In this document: one piece after another, positions 19,331-27,739 of the stretch | How the letters are laid out: every line of letters starts with the position of its first letter | Position numbering within the stretch: the stretch's first letter is position 1 | Assembly: GCA_031771865.1 (NCBI GenBank) | Contig: JASISA010000027.1 | Span: forward strand, 2,418,001 to 2,482,000 | Direction: 5' to 3' | DNA from: Nothophaeocryptopus gaeumannii | Lineage: Eukaryota; Ascomycota; Dothideomycetes; Mycosphaerellales; Mycosphaerellaceae | Length of the DNA: 64,000 nucleotides | Program-made: the position numbers and the translations under genes | The notes under the pieces: model-generated | The model's input: the letters and a program-made list of their open reading frames with translations, nothing else | Databases searched by the model: none | What the model was told of the DNA's origin: nothing

Positions 19331-22060
19331 ATGTTCCGCAAGCCTCGGGACGCCGCCCAGCCCAATGCAGATGTAGGCCGACCGCCCTCGCCCTCGCCCA
19401 CGCCCAAGACGCCGTTCACGCTCTCCGTGCCCCCAAGCGTGCCGCCACCGAGCATGTCGGCCAAGACGCAGACGAGATCGAACAAACAGGTTCCCTTGCC
19501 CACCATCGGTCGTCAAGGCCCCATCAGTTCCAAGAAAGCCACAACACCGAAGAGCAAGCTCAATGGCAAAGGCAATAGCAGTATCCTGAGCTTCTTCAAA
19601 AAGGCCGAGGACGATAGCTTCCGAGACGATGGGTTGTTTGTGCAGGAGCGGCAGAAGTCTCGACCTGAGGCCTACGAAGCAGAGAGTCAGTCTACCGTAG
19701 ATGCTCTCTCGGGCGAGGCCGAAGATGAACGCTACAACGAACATGACGGACCTGTCAAACGACCGAGGCTCAGTGTTGACCGTGCACCTGCTAAATCTGC
19801 TTCGCCTATCCCGGTAGCCTCTTCAGCAGCACCGGTCCCGAGCGAGAAATCGAATGGTCGAAGATCCGGTCCATTCTTCGAGGAGTCAGACAGCGAGCAG
19901 GAGGAGGAAGCGCCGGAAGCAGTCATTGGATTAGAGAATGAAACCGACGGCGCCATGGTGGTTGGCAGGATGCCAGAGCAAGAACCAGCGCCGCAATCAA
20001 GGACAGAAAGCAGCGATGCTGAAGCCAATGAGAAGGCAACTGCAACTGCAAGGGCTGCTATGCCCACGCTGATCAAGGAAGAGACCAGCCATGGCCCAGA
20101 CTTGGACGAGTTCGCGGATTTTGGAGACGACGATTTTGACGAAGATCCCTTTGAGGGGGGCGACGAGTACAGAGAACGGAGATATATGGAAGAGCAGGCA
20201 AGACTCGAGGCTGAAGAAAACGAGAAAGATTACGACCCCCTCCCGATGGATGATGAGACCCACGTGAAATTGGAAGAGGCGAGTGATACAAGCGGAGCAC
20301 CAACCTGTCCAATCTGCAGTATTGCACTCGGCGGTGTCAGCGAACAGGATGCCGGCATACACGTCAACAACTGCTTGGACAGCAAGCCCACGCCCTTACC
20401 GGAGAGGAAGCAGTCAAGTTCATTTGCAGACACATCAGCAGTGAAGTCAGAGAAGCCCACTTCGGTCAACCAGTATCGTCGTCCTGAACGCGCGCCGAAG
20501 CCCGGACAGGCGAACCCATTCACATTAGGACCGAAAAACAGTACCGGCGGATCTGCGTTTAACAAGCTCATGTCTGGGCACGCTGAAGATGCCGCCTGGG
20601 CCGAAGCCGCTGCATCAGAGAATGCATCGCGTGGAAAACCTTCGTATCAACGTACTTGTCCGTTTTACAAAATTCTTCCCGGGCTTTTCGTTTGTGTCGA
20701 CGCCTTCAGATATGGCGCAGTACAAGGATGCAAAGCGTACTTCCTCAGCCATTTTCATAGTGATCACTATGTTGGCCTGACCGCGAACTGGAGTCACGGG
20801 CCCATATACTGCTCAAAGGTCACTGCGAATCTTGTCCGACAACAGCTGCGAGTTGACCCAAAGTACGTGATTGGACTGGACTTTGAGGAGACCACCGAGG
20901 TTCCAGGCACCAAAGGCGTGAAGGTCACAATGATCTCAGCGAATCATTGTCCTGGCAGCTCACTCTATCTGTTTGAGAAATCAATGGGCAAGAGGTCGAA
21001 TGGCGAAGCTCGAGTACAACGCATATTGCACTGTGGCGATTTCAGGGCGTGTAATATGCACGTCCAGCATCCTCTACTTATGCCAGAAGTGATGGATAAG
21101 GTTACTGGCAAGACCCAAGAGCAAAAAATCGATGTGTGCTATCTCGACACCACGTACTTGAACCCGAAATACGCTTTCCCTAGTCAGGAGGCTGTCATCA
21201 AAGCATGCGCGGATATGTGCGTCTGCTTGAGTAAAGATACTGCCGACGAGGATGACGGTTGGGAAACCATGAAGCGTCAACGTGCCGGTGAAGGAATGGT
21301 CAAGTTTGTTCGGAAAGAGTCGAACACGGACATCAAAGAGGAGCCAGTAGACAAAGCAACTGCAAATGATGTCAAAGTTGAGACAAATCCGCACGCCAGC
21401 CAGCAGATCTTGTCATCTGTCAACGAGAAGAAGATTCGAGGGCGCCTGTTGGTTGTAGTCGGAACCTATAGCATTGGCAAGGAGCGGATCTGTCTTGGCA
21501 TTGCGAAGGCGCTGAATTCCAAGATCTACGCCCCGCCGTCGAAGCAACGCATTGTTGCGGCTCTGGAAGACCCGGAGCTGGACGAACGCATGACAAACGA
21601 CCCGCGTGCGGCTCAAGTGCATATGACGCCGCTGTTTGAGATTCGAGCAGAAACGTTAGACGACTATCTCCGGGACTTCTTCCCGCACTTTACACGCGCA
21701 GTGGGCTTCAGACCGAGCGGATGGAACTACAGGCCACCAAAAAGTCGATTCACAGAGAGCCCGCTTGTGCAGACAGTGCTACATTCCGACAACTGGAAGA
21801 GCAGCTACAGCATGAAGGAACTTGTGCCGCAACGTGGAAGCTCTAGCCGGGCCAGCTGCTTCGGCGTGCCATACAGCGAGCACTCGAGCTTCAGAGAGCT
21901 CACCATGTTCTGCTGCGCGCTACGCATAGATAAGATCATACCGACTGTCAACGTAGGTAGCGCAAAGAGCAGGGAGAGGATGAAAGGCTGGTGTGAGCGT
22001 TGGGCAGCTGACAGGAAAAAAAATGGACTTTATAAGATTCCCGACGACGGCAAGTGGTGA
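19331..22060 (+). CDS. PSO2: DNA interstrand cross-link repair nuclease SNM1/PSO2
   Basis: An intronless frame of 909 residues. The protein is a 5'-3' exonuclease of the metallo-beta-lactamase/beta-CASP superfamily that trims DNA during repair of interstrand cross-links. In order: a Pro/Ser-rich N-terminus; a PCNA-box-like motif NSSILSFFKK at residues 82-91 (Asn replaces the usual Gln); acidic linkers; a UBZ4-type zinc finger at 326-350 (CPIC...HVNNC); the metallo-beta-lactamase core with H474-F-H-S-D-H; SANHCPGSSLYLF; LHCGDFRAC; YLDTTYLNPKY; and a DRMBL C-terminal domain (VVVGTYSIGKERICLGIAK, VPYSEHSSFREL). A roughly 60-residue acidic insert (DEDDGWETMK...) lies between the lactamase motifs and the DRMBL part. 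The UBZ4 finger and PCNA-like box match the recruitment mode known for vertebrate SNM1A. Catalytic motifs are intact. Confidence 0.95.
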   Translation: MFRKPRDAAQPNADVGRPPSPSPTPKTPFTLSVPPSVPPPSMSAKTQTRSNKQVPLPTIGRQGPISSKKATTPKSKLNGKGNSSILSFFKKAEDDSFRDDGLFVQERQKSRPEAYEAESQSTVDALSGEAEDERYNEHDGPVKRPRLSVDRAPAKSASPIPVASSAAPVPSEKSNGRRSGPFFEESDSEQEEEAPEAVIGLENETDGAMVVGRMPEQEPAPQSRTESSDAEANEKATATARAAMPTLIKEETSHGPDLDEFADFGDDDFDEDPFEGGDEYRERRYMEEQARLEAEENEKDYDPLPMDDETHVKLEEASDTSGAPTCPICSIALGGVSEQDAGIHVNNCLDSKPTPLPERKQSSSFADTSAVKSEKPTSVNQYRRPERAPKPGQANPFTLGPKNSTGGSAFNKLMSGHAEDAAWAEAAASENASRGKPSYQRTCPFYKILPGLFVCVDAFRYGAVQGCKAYFLSHFHSDHYVGLTANWSHGPIYCSKVTANLVRQQLRVDPKYVIGLDFEETTEVPGTKGVKVTMISANHCPGSSLYLFEKSMGKRSNGEARVQRILHCGDFRACNMHVQHPLLMPEVMDKVTGKTQEQKIDVCYLDTTYLNPKYAFPSQEAVIKACADMCVCLSKDTADEDDGWETMKRQRAGEGMVKFVRKESNTDIKEEPVDKATANDVKVETNPHASQQILSSVNEKKIRGRLLVVVGTYSIGKERICLGIAKALNSKIYAPPSKQRIVAALEDPELDERMTNDPRAAQVHMTPLFEIRAETLDDYLRDFFPHFTRAVGFRPSGWNYRPPKSRFTESPLVQTVLHSDNWKSSYSMKELVPQRGSSSRASCFGVPYSEHSSFRELTMFCCALRIDKIIPTVNVGSAKSRERMKGWCERWAADRKKNGLYKIPDDGKW

Positions 22061-22350
22061 ACCTACTAGTATAGATCAACAAATGAAGAAATCATGTCTT
22101 ATGCCGATGTCCTTTCATCGAACGTTGTCTTATGAAGGTGAATGAGATGTTGCACGGGAATGGTCGTGCGGCAGTGGCCGCCGCTTCTCCGCATTCGATC
22201 ATCGCTGAAGGCAAACGCAACCTTCAAACATCAACTCACCTCGACACACTCTATTCTCAACATTTTGTACCTGGACTTCATATGCAGGTCGCAGACGCGG
22301 TAGGTCGACATTCCAGCACACGGATAAGCTCTCGACTGATCACTTTTCAG

Positions 22351-23685
22351 ATGTCATCCTCTATCGGCTCGCAACTTGCACAGCTCGAGGCCGGCACAGG
22401 GCCCGAGCGCGCTCAAGGCTACAACAACTTGCTGCAGACGATCCTTTCTGGCAGTAACGTCGCAGAAGACCTCGTCACATACGTCCGCAGTATAACGTCT
22501 GACAATGTCGGCGTCATCACTTCCCGCCCACTGCTCTCCGCCTTCGTTGAGCAATTCCGAGCAATCGCGAACAACGATGTCAAGCTGGAGGCAGGGTAGG
22601 AGCATCTTTCCGTGCTGTTGATTACGCTCAAGCAGCTGACCGTTCGCAAGACCAGAAATCGTCGACATACTTGCTCAGAAAGTCGTATCTTTCGAGCAAC
22701 AAGACACCGAATTGAAGCTTGTCTTGGCCGATGCTTACGAGGCTGATGAAGACTTCGTCAACTCTGCCAAGGTCCTCCAAACCATAACACTCGAGTCATC
22801 TCAGCGGACAGTCAGCGACGATGAGAAGGCCAAGATCTGGATGCGCATCTGCCGTTGCTATCTTGAGGAAGATGACCCCACCAACGCTACTTCCTACCTA
22901 AACAAGATCAAGCAGATTTTTTACAACGTCACAGATCAGGAGACTCGACTGCAATTCCAGCTCTCGCAAGCCCGCATCAGCGATTCCCTGCGGAGCTTTC
23001 TCGACGCCTCGGCCGCATACTACTCATTTTCGAACGAGGCGGTCATTGACGAGGAGGAACGCACGCAAGCTCTGTCTGCCGCCATAACATGTGCTGTCCT
23101 CGCTCCAGCCGGTCCTCAGCGCGGCAAGCAGCTTGCGAAGCTCTACAAAGACGATCGTGCCACCGACATACCTGAGTACGGCATTCTTGAGAAAATCTTC
23201 CTGGACCGGCTGCTATCGCCTTCCGAAGTCGCTGCGTTTGCTGCTGGTCTGAAAGAACACCAGCTGGCTAAGACTTCGGATGGGAGTACCGTGCTGGACA
23301 AGGCTGTCCTCGAGCACAATCTGCTCGCGGTATCCCGTATCTATGCAAACATCACATTCGAGAGCTTGGCGAAGCTTTTGGGTATGTCTCTTACAAAAGA
23401 AGAACTTACGTTCACAATGAAATTGACGCTGACTTCGAAATAGGCGTTGATGCCGACAGAGCTGAGGTCTACGCTTCTGCCATGATTGAGAGCAACCGAC
23501 TTTCCGGATCCATCGATCAAATTTCGGGAATCATCCATTTCAATACCAAGGAGCCCAACAATCCCAAGATCGATCTCCGCGCGTGGGACAGGAATGTGCA
23601 GACACTCTCCGAGGACGTCGAGAAGCTTACGACGATGCTGCAGCGCGAAGAGCCGATCTGGTATGAGCAGCATGCTCTTGCCTGA
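22351..23685 (+). CDS. csnD: COP9 signalosome subunit 4
   Basis: Exons 22351-22595, 22651-23381 and 23444-23685 give 405 residues, the standard CSN4 length. Both introns are short (55 and 62 nt; GTAGGA...GCAAG and GTATGT...AATAG), and splicing yields contiguous conserved blocks: PEIVDILAQKVVSFEQQ, YEADEDFVNSAKVLQTI, ARISDSLRSFLDASAAYYSFS and, across the last junction, ESLAKLLGVDADRAEVYASAMIESNRLSGSIDQ. The last part is the winged-helix half of the PCI domain, about residues 310-375. The COP9 signalosome removes Nedd8 from cullins and so controls SCF-type ubiquitin ligases; in Aspergillus it is required for fruiting-body development. The start was placed at MSSSIGSQL because it follows a CTTTTCAG that may end a 5'-UTR intron; an in-frame ATG also exists at 22282. 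Confidence 0.93.
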
Positions 23686-23872
23686 GGAGTGCACTGAGAA
23701 TGATGGAGCATAGCGAAGGCGTTAGGAGGGGAAAGGTCTAGACTTCCCAGGCGAGATGGCTCATGCCACGCGAACGTTGCGCTCCGAGACCTGCTCGAGT
23801 ATCCGGATCTGCGATAAAAGCGGGGCCCTCGATGGCATACGAATGATAGTGAATGGTCACTATTTGAGGTAC

Positions 23873-24256
23873 TCAAGAATGAATTCGCTCTAAGGCTCGA
23901 AGCCCTCCCACGAGCTCCAAAATGTAGCCATCAAAATAGATGTCCCCTTGACATACTCGCCCGCCTACTCTTGTGATAGAAAGAGTCCTTAGTGAGTGCC
24001 GCTTATAATCACGCTTCTTCGAGGTATTGTATCGGTAGACGGAACGAACTTCGCATCGCATCGGCGTGCAGGACTTCCAGGTCGCGCAGCAACTAGTTAG
24101 TGAGACCGGTGGCTTCCAGAATTGAAAACAGCTCATGGCCTCGAATGGGCCTTCGAAACTCGCGAAGAGAATGGGAAATTTGGGTTGACGTGCGGCGGGT
24201 GCCGAGAGGACGACTTTTGTAGAGTCGGGCGTCGTAATCTGCTCTTCTCTTGTCAT
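23873..24256 (-). CDS. Unrecognised 127-residue open frame
   Basis: It starts with ATG and reads MTREEQITTPDSTKVVLSA, then a fairly globular stretch (KFPILFASFEGPFEAMSCFQFW) and a C-terminal part GRVCQGDIYFDGYILELVGGLRALE that looks coding. The central Cys-rich, basic part (SCCATWKSCTPMRCEVRSVYRYN) is less convincing and may contain an unrecognised intron. No family is recognised. It lies in the 0.97 kb gap between csnD and the complex I gene, convergent to csnD. Confidence 0.3.
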   Translation of the reverse strand: MTREEQITTPDSTKVVLSAPAARQPKFPILFASFEGPFEAMSCFQFWKPPVSLTSCCATWKSCTPMRCEVRSVYRYNTSKKRDYKRHSLRTLSITRVGGRVCQGDIYFDGYILELVGGLRALERIHS

Positions 24257-24651
24257 TTTGAAGCCGTCAGCGAGAGTTTCTGAATGGAGAGGTCTACAAT
24301 GCGGAATATCAGTACCCAGAATGGCTTTTATGTGTTCGTGGTAAATCTAAGCTTGATCCTCCGCGAGTATGTTCGAGGCATCAGCGTGCCTCCCGCGTCG
24401 ACGATGTTCAAGACGACGTTCCAGCACTTCAAAGGATCAAGATTCCCGAGATGCATGCCGACGCTTCACCTGCCCGAACACCGCGAACATGTCAGCATAA
24501 CTTGTGCTGCGTGACTTGAAGCTTCGGTGCGCTTGAAATTGTATTTGCACATTGATTCTGCTGGCGCTCATCTTACACCCTGTGCCCGTGCTATGCCATG
24601 CTCTTGCTACTCGCTTTCTTGAGTTTCCCCTACCCTCCCATGCATCGGCTC

Positions 24652-25021
24652 CTATTCCGTCTTCGGGACATAGTTTTGCTGTTCAAACAAGTAACCTTTA
24701 ATCTTGGAGTGCTTGAGTTGTTGCAGATATCGCTCTGTCGATCTTGTCAGCTGGGACCCTCCAGATCACATAGACGCGGGCAGTCCAGATCGCACCTCTC
24801 AAATGACCGCACTTCTCCAAGTGGTTGACGCCTTCCTTATAGTAGCACTTGCCCATCTCCTCGCGGATCAGGCGCGCCATCATGCTCTGCACCCATTGCT
24901 CGCGAATAATGGCGTCTTGAGCGGCCTTGAGAGCCTTGTTGTCATCGTAGTCTACGCCGTCAAAGGTTGGTGGGACCTTGGGCTTCGCTGCTTTGAAGGA
25001 CTCGGACTCTGGTGTCGGCAT
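24652..25021 (-). CDS. NADH:ubiquinone oxidoreductase 12 kDa subunit (NDUFB10/PDSW family)
   Basis: Minus-strand exons 25021-24796 and 24734-24652 give 102 residues. The 61-nt intron (GTGCGA...GACAG) falls after EKCGHLR; joining gives ERYLQQLKHSKIKGYLFEQQ, which restores the conserved C-terminus. Reading through the intron gives a wrong 107-residue product. The segments FDGVDYDDNKALKAAQDAII, REQWVQSMMARLIREEMGKC and EGVNHLEKCG match the fungal accessory subunit known from Neurospora as the 12.3 kDa protein. The two Cys (GKC and EKCG) fit the intermembrane-space face of the membrane arm, where the family sits. It helps assemble and stabilise complex I and has no redox centre. The short length is normal. 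Confidence 0.9.
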
Positions 25022-25284
25022 TGTCGCGTGGATGTGGTTTGCGATCGGCGATGGAGGGGGTCGAGCTATTCGGGGCGAATCGCTCTCTTCTGTCTATCGC
25101 ATGTGGTAGTCGTCGATGTGTACGAGAATGATTTCAATGGCTCGTTGCGGGGTGTTGCGCCGCTGCTCACTCTGGATAGTCCCTCTTGTGCAGCAGCATG
25201 AGGTCTGCTTGGATGGTATCGGCAGTCCGGCGGCCGAATCCGAAGCGAGGTATTAGTCAAACTCTAATCCTCTGCCATCGTACT

Positions 25285-25722
25285 TCATTCCACTATCGTT
25301 GCAACAGTTCTCTGAGATTCCCTCGTCCTCTTGCTTCTGCGCCAGCTGAACCTCTTCTTACGTGGTGTGGATGACTCCGCCTCTACCTTCTTCCGCTCCT
25401 GCTCTTCGCGCTCCTCTGCCTTCTTACCCCAGTAGTCTTTCCCGCCATGCCCCGGCATGCCATAGCTGACCTTCCACTGCCATTCGTCGAACTTCACCAC
25501 CTGCTTCTCCTCAATATCGCGTAGCAGTGCTGCTCGTCGTCTGCCACAAGGTCGGCATAGCTGGTCCATACGCAGTGTCTTGTATGGATGCGCTACGATC
25601 TCGCAGCCAGATGAGAAGGGCTGGTTCGGCTCGAAGGATGCGTTTCGACACTCAACGAGAGGACGCGGGCAAAAGGTACTGTGCCCGCATGTTGCGTAGA
25701 TAACGCGGCTGTGACAACACAT
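25285..25722 (-). CDS. Small Cys-rich conserved fungal protein of unknown function
   Basis: An intronless frame of 145 residues with an ATG start. The N-terminal 75 residues carry regularly placed Cys and His (MCCHSRVIYATCGHS, CPRPLVECRNA, GCEIVAHPYKTLR, LCRPC), suggesting a small metal-bound fold. This pattern is common in short uncharacterised proteins of filamentous ascomycetes. After FDEWQWKVSYGMPGHGGKDYWGK, the tail is strongly charged (AEEREEQERKK) and then basic (RKKRFSWRRSKR), which could bind nucleic acid or act as a nuclear signal. The function is unknown; the zinc binding is inference. Confidence 0.65.
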   Translation of the reverse strand: MCCHSRVIYATCGHSTFCPRPLVECRNASFEPNQPFSSGCEIVAHPYKTLRMDQLCRPCGRRRAALLRDIEEKQVVKFDEWQWKVSYGMPGHGGKDYWGKKAEEREEQERKKVEAESSTPRKKRFSWRRSKRTRESQRTVATIVE

Positions 25723-26217
25723 TTTGTTAAGGGAAGGAACACTGTATTACTACGAATATAGCAGGGCGTGCTGAATATGAAGAATGCCGCTTACGGACTC
25801 CTTTGTTGTTTGAACAATCTGTGCCCTCCCTACTTTACTTCATGACGTTCTTCCTTTGTGCCGACGACACCGCTGTTCGAAGAGCTAGAAAGAGTGGTAC
25901 CATGTAAAGTAGCGCCATTGATGGCTAAGCACACTCGCAGGATCCGATATGATGGCTGCCGAGAATCAATTCCTTCCAGCGGCCTTCTGATATTGATGCT
26001 GTCTCGCATGGTGTCGGGGAAGAGTTTTGCCATATATGTCGAGACTTGAAGAACCGAGACAAGCCTCTGAATTATCGCGTAGACAAGCTCCCGTTCGCGT
26101 TGTGTTCACTCGCGGACCGTCGAACGTCGATGTTCACATGCAGAAGCGCTCGCTACAGCCTTGGCGCCGGCGGAAAACTGGCGAAGAATCCACATGATAT
26201 TGATTACTTCTTTTCAG

Positions 26218-26292
26218 AGACCACTTTCCAAGGCACCTTCCAACCGCACCTTGGAGCAACACCTTCCAACCACACCTTCCAACGCACCTTCT
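26218..26292. repeat. Short CACCTTCCAAC-type direct repeat
   Basis: Within this stretch the words CACCTTCCAAC and close variants (CACCTTGGAGC, CACCTTCTGAC) recur about five times with 10-20 bp spacing. The repeat lies in the likely 5' leader of the membrane-protein gene. Confidence 0.5.
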
Positions 26293-26390
26293 GACCTCGT
26301 CTTCCATCTGCATGCGCATCCGCCTGATCCCGATCTAAACTTGAAGAACCACCGCCCTCAAGAACGATTCCGCACTCTCATCCATCCATT

Positions 26391-26966
26391 ATGCCGTCGG
26401 AGAAGGAGGTGCCGCTGCCAGCTGTACGGTACGTCTACCGGGTCGCCTGCACCATCTTTACCTTCCTCAGCCTCCGCCTTGTGCTGTTCATCGCCAATCA
26501 GGAGGTTCAGGAAGCGAACGATACCGGCTTCGTGCTGCCATGCCTACTCGGAGGATTTGGCGCATTGAATCAGGAGCAGATGAAGTACTGCGTGATTATG
26601 GGCGCCACCCTACCACTCATCACGGCCATAACCGCGGGGCTACTATGCAGCCTATTCGCCGTTCACCAGATCTCCTGGCTCTGGTCCCAGTGGACTGGAC
26701 ATGATCGAGCACTGTTCAGCTGCTTCGGCATCACGATGTGGCTGATCCTGGGCTTCTTCGCGGTCCCAGTGCTGATCGAGCCAGGCGGCATCAAAGCACT
26801 CTTTCAGGACCCCATTTGTGAGCTCTTCCAGATTCTCGAGCAGCTCCTTGGCCGAGGAAAATTCGGACCAAAGTTCGTGAAGGATGGCTATTGGACAACG
26901 AGGAGTTTCTATCTATGGCGAAGATGCGCGCGATGGACTTGGACGGATCTGTTCACCTTGTGGTGA
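26391..26966 (+). CDS. Predicted multi-pass membrane protein, unknown function
   Basis: An intronless frame of 191 residues. The ATG at 26391 follows directly on a CATCCATT context. About three to four hydrophobic segments are visible: VACTIFTFLSLRLVLFIA, a loop with FVLPCLLGGFGALN, YCVIMGATLPLITAITAGLL and ITMWLILGFFAVPVLI. The C-terminal 60 residues are soluble, contain KFGPKFVKDGYWTTRS and end in a Trp/Arg-rich stretch. I recognise no family. The 110 bp upstream contain several copies of CACCTTCCAAC, a short imperfect repeat in the leader. Confidence 0.6.
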   Translation: MPSEKEVPLPAVRYVYRVACTIFTFLSLRLVLFIANQEVQEANDTGFVLPCLLGGFGALNQEQMKYCVIMGATLPLITAITAGLLCSLFAVHQISWLWSQWTGHDRALFSCFGITMWLILGFFAVPVLIEPGGIKALFQDPICELFQILEQLLGRGKFGPKFVKDGYWTTRSFYLWRRCARWTWTDLFTLW

Positions 26967-27739
26967 TCATGGGGCGGACTCGATAGCGCTCCGCGCAGCA
27001 AGGAGGATCTAAGGGATCCAAGTTTAGAGCAGGAGCATACGGTGCACGAGTCTGTGGCTTGGGGAAAGGATACCAGGTCAGAAGGCCAACAGCTGACACG
27101 GGCGTGTTATCATACACAATAAACTGTGTACGCATCGATGATCAAAAGCCAGGGGGCAAACACGCGTCTGCATTATGATATGGATTATCGTTCTTCATAC
27201 GACTTACAATATCACATGAGCCACCGCTCCTCTTTTCCGTCGATCTCTTCTTGTGACATGTGAAGGCGGGCGAGGCTATGCGTCGTATTCATGGAATGGT
27301 TGTAGGCAAGCTATGGTTTTTCCCAGCCTTCAACGCCCGACGGGCTCAGGAACGATTTGGAATATAGCGCCCGGACGCAGCACCGAGTTCACGAAGAACT
27401 ACAAGATGCGCGCCACGTTTGCTCTGAGATCTGTCGACCGGATGTACTCCATTGAGGTATACGTGAAGTTCCCATGGGTCGTCAAACTGTCGCAGCAATC
27501 GACCGACAGTGCCCGAAGACACGTCAGGACCGCTGGACACAGATCTTGTGGTTGAAGGAAAGAAGAAGCAGAGAAGCGCGTCCGCAGGAAGATAGTTTGA
27601 TAGCGCGCCAAGGCTGCGCTAGCACGGACGGAAGCGGGTCGGAGGATACATGACTCGCGAGGGCTTCAACACCGATGCATCCTTCTCCCTCCACCAGTAC
27701 CTCCAGCTTGTTACTCGCACTCTAAACCTCACTAGCACA
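26967..27739. other. Intergenic region, promoter of SNU66
   Basis: About 0.77 kb holding the terminator of the membrane-protein gene and the SNU66 promoter. A 100-codon frame at 27253-27555 has no family resemblance. No repeat or RNA gene is seen. Confidence 0.5.

Noticed and set aside
24698..25021. Unspliced 107-residue version of the complex I subunit
   Set aside because: It reads through an intron with good signals; splicing gives the conserved C-terminus.
27253..27555. 100-codon plus-strand frame before SNU66
   Set aside because: An equally long frame overlaps on the other strand, and neither looks like a protein.
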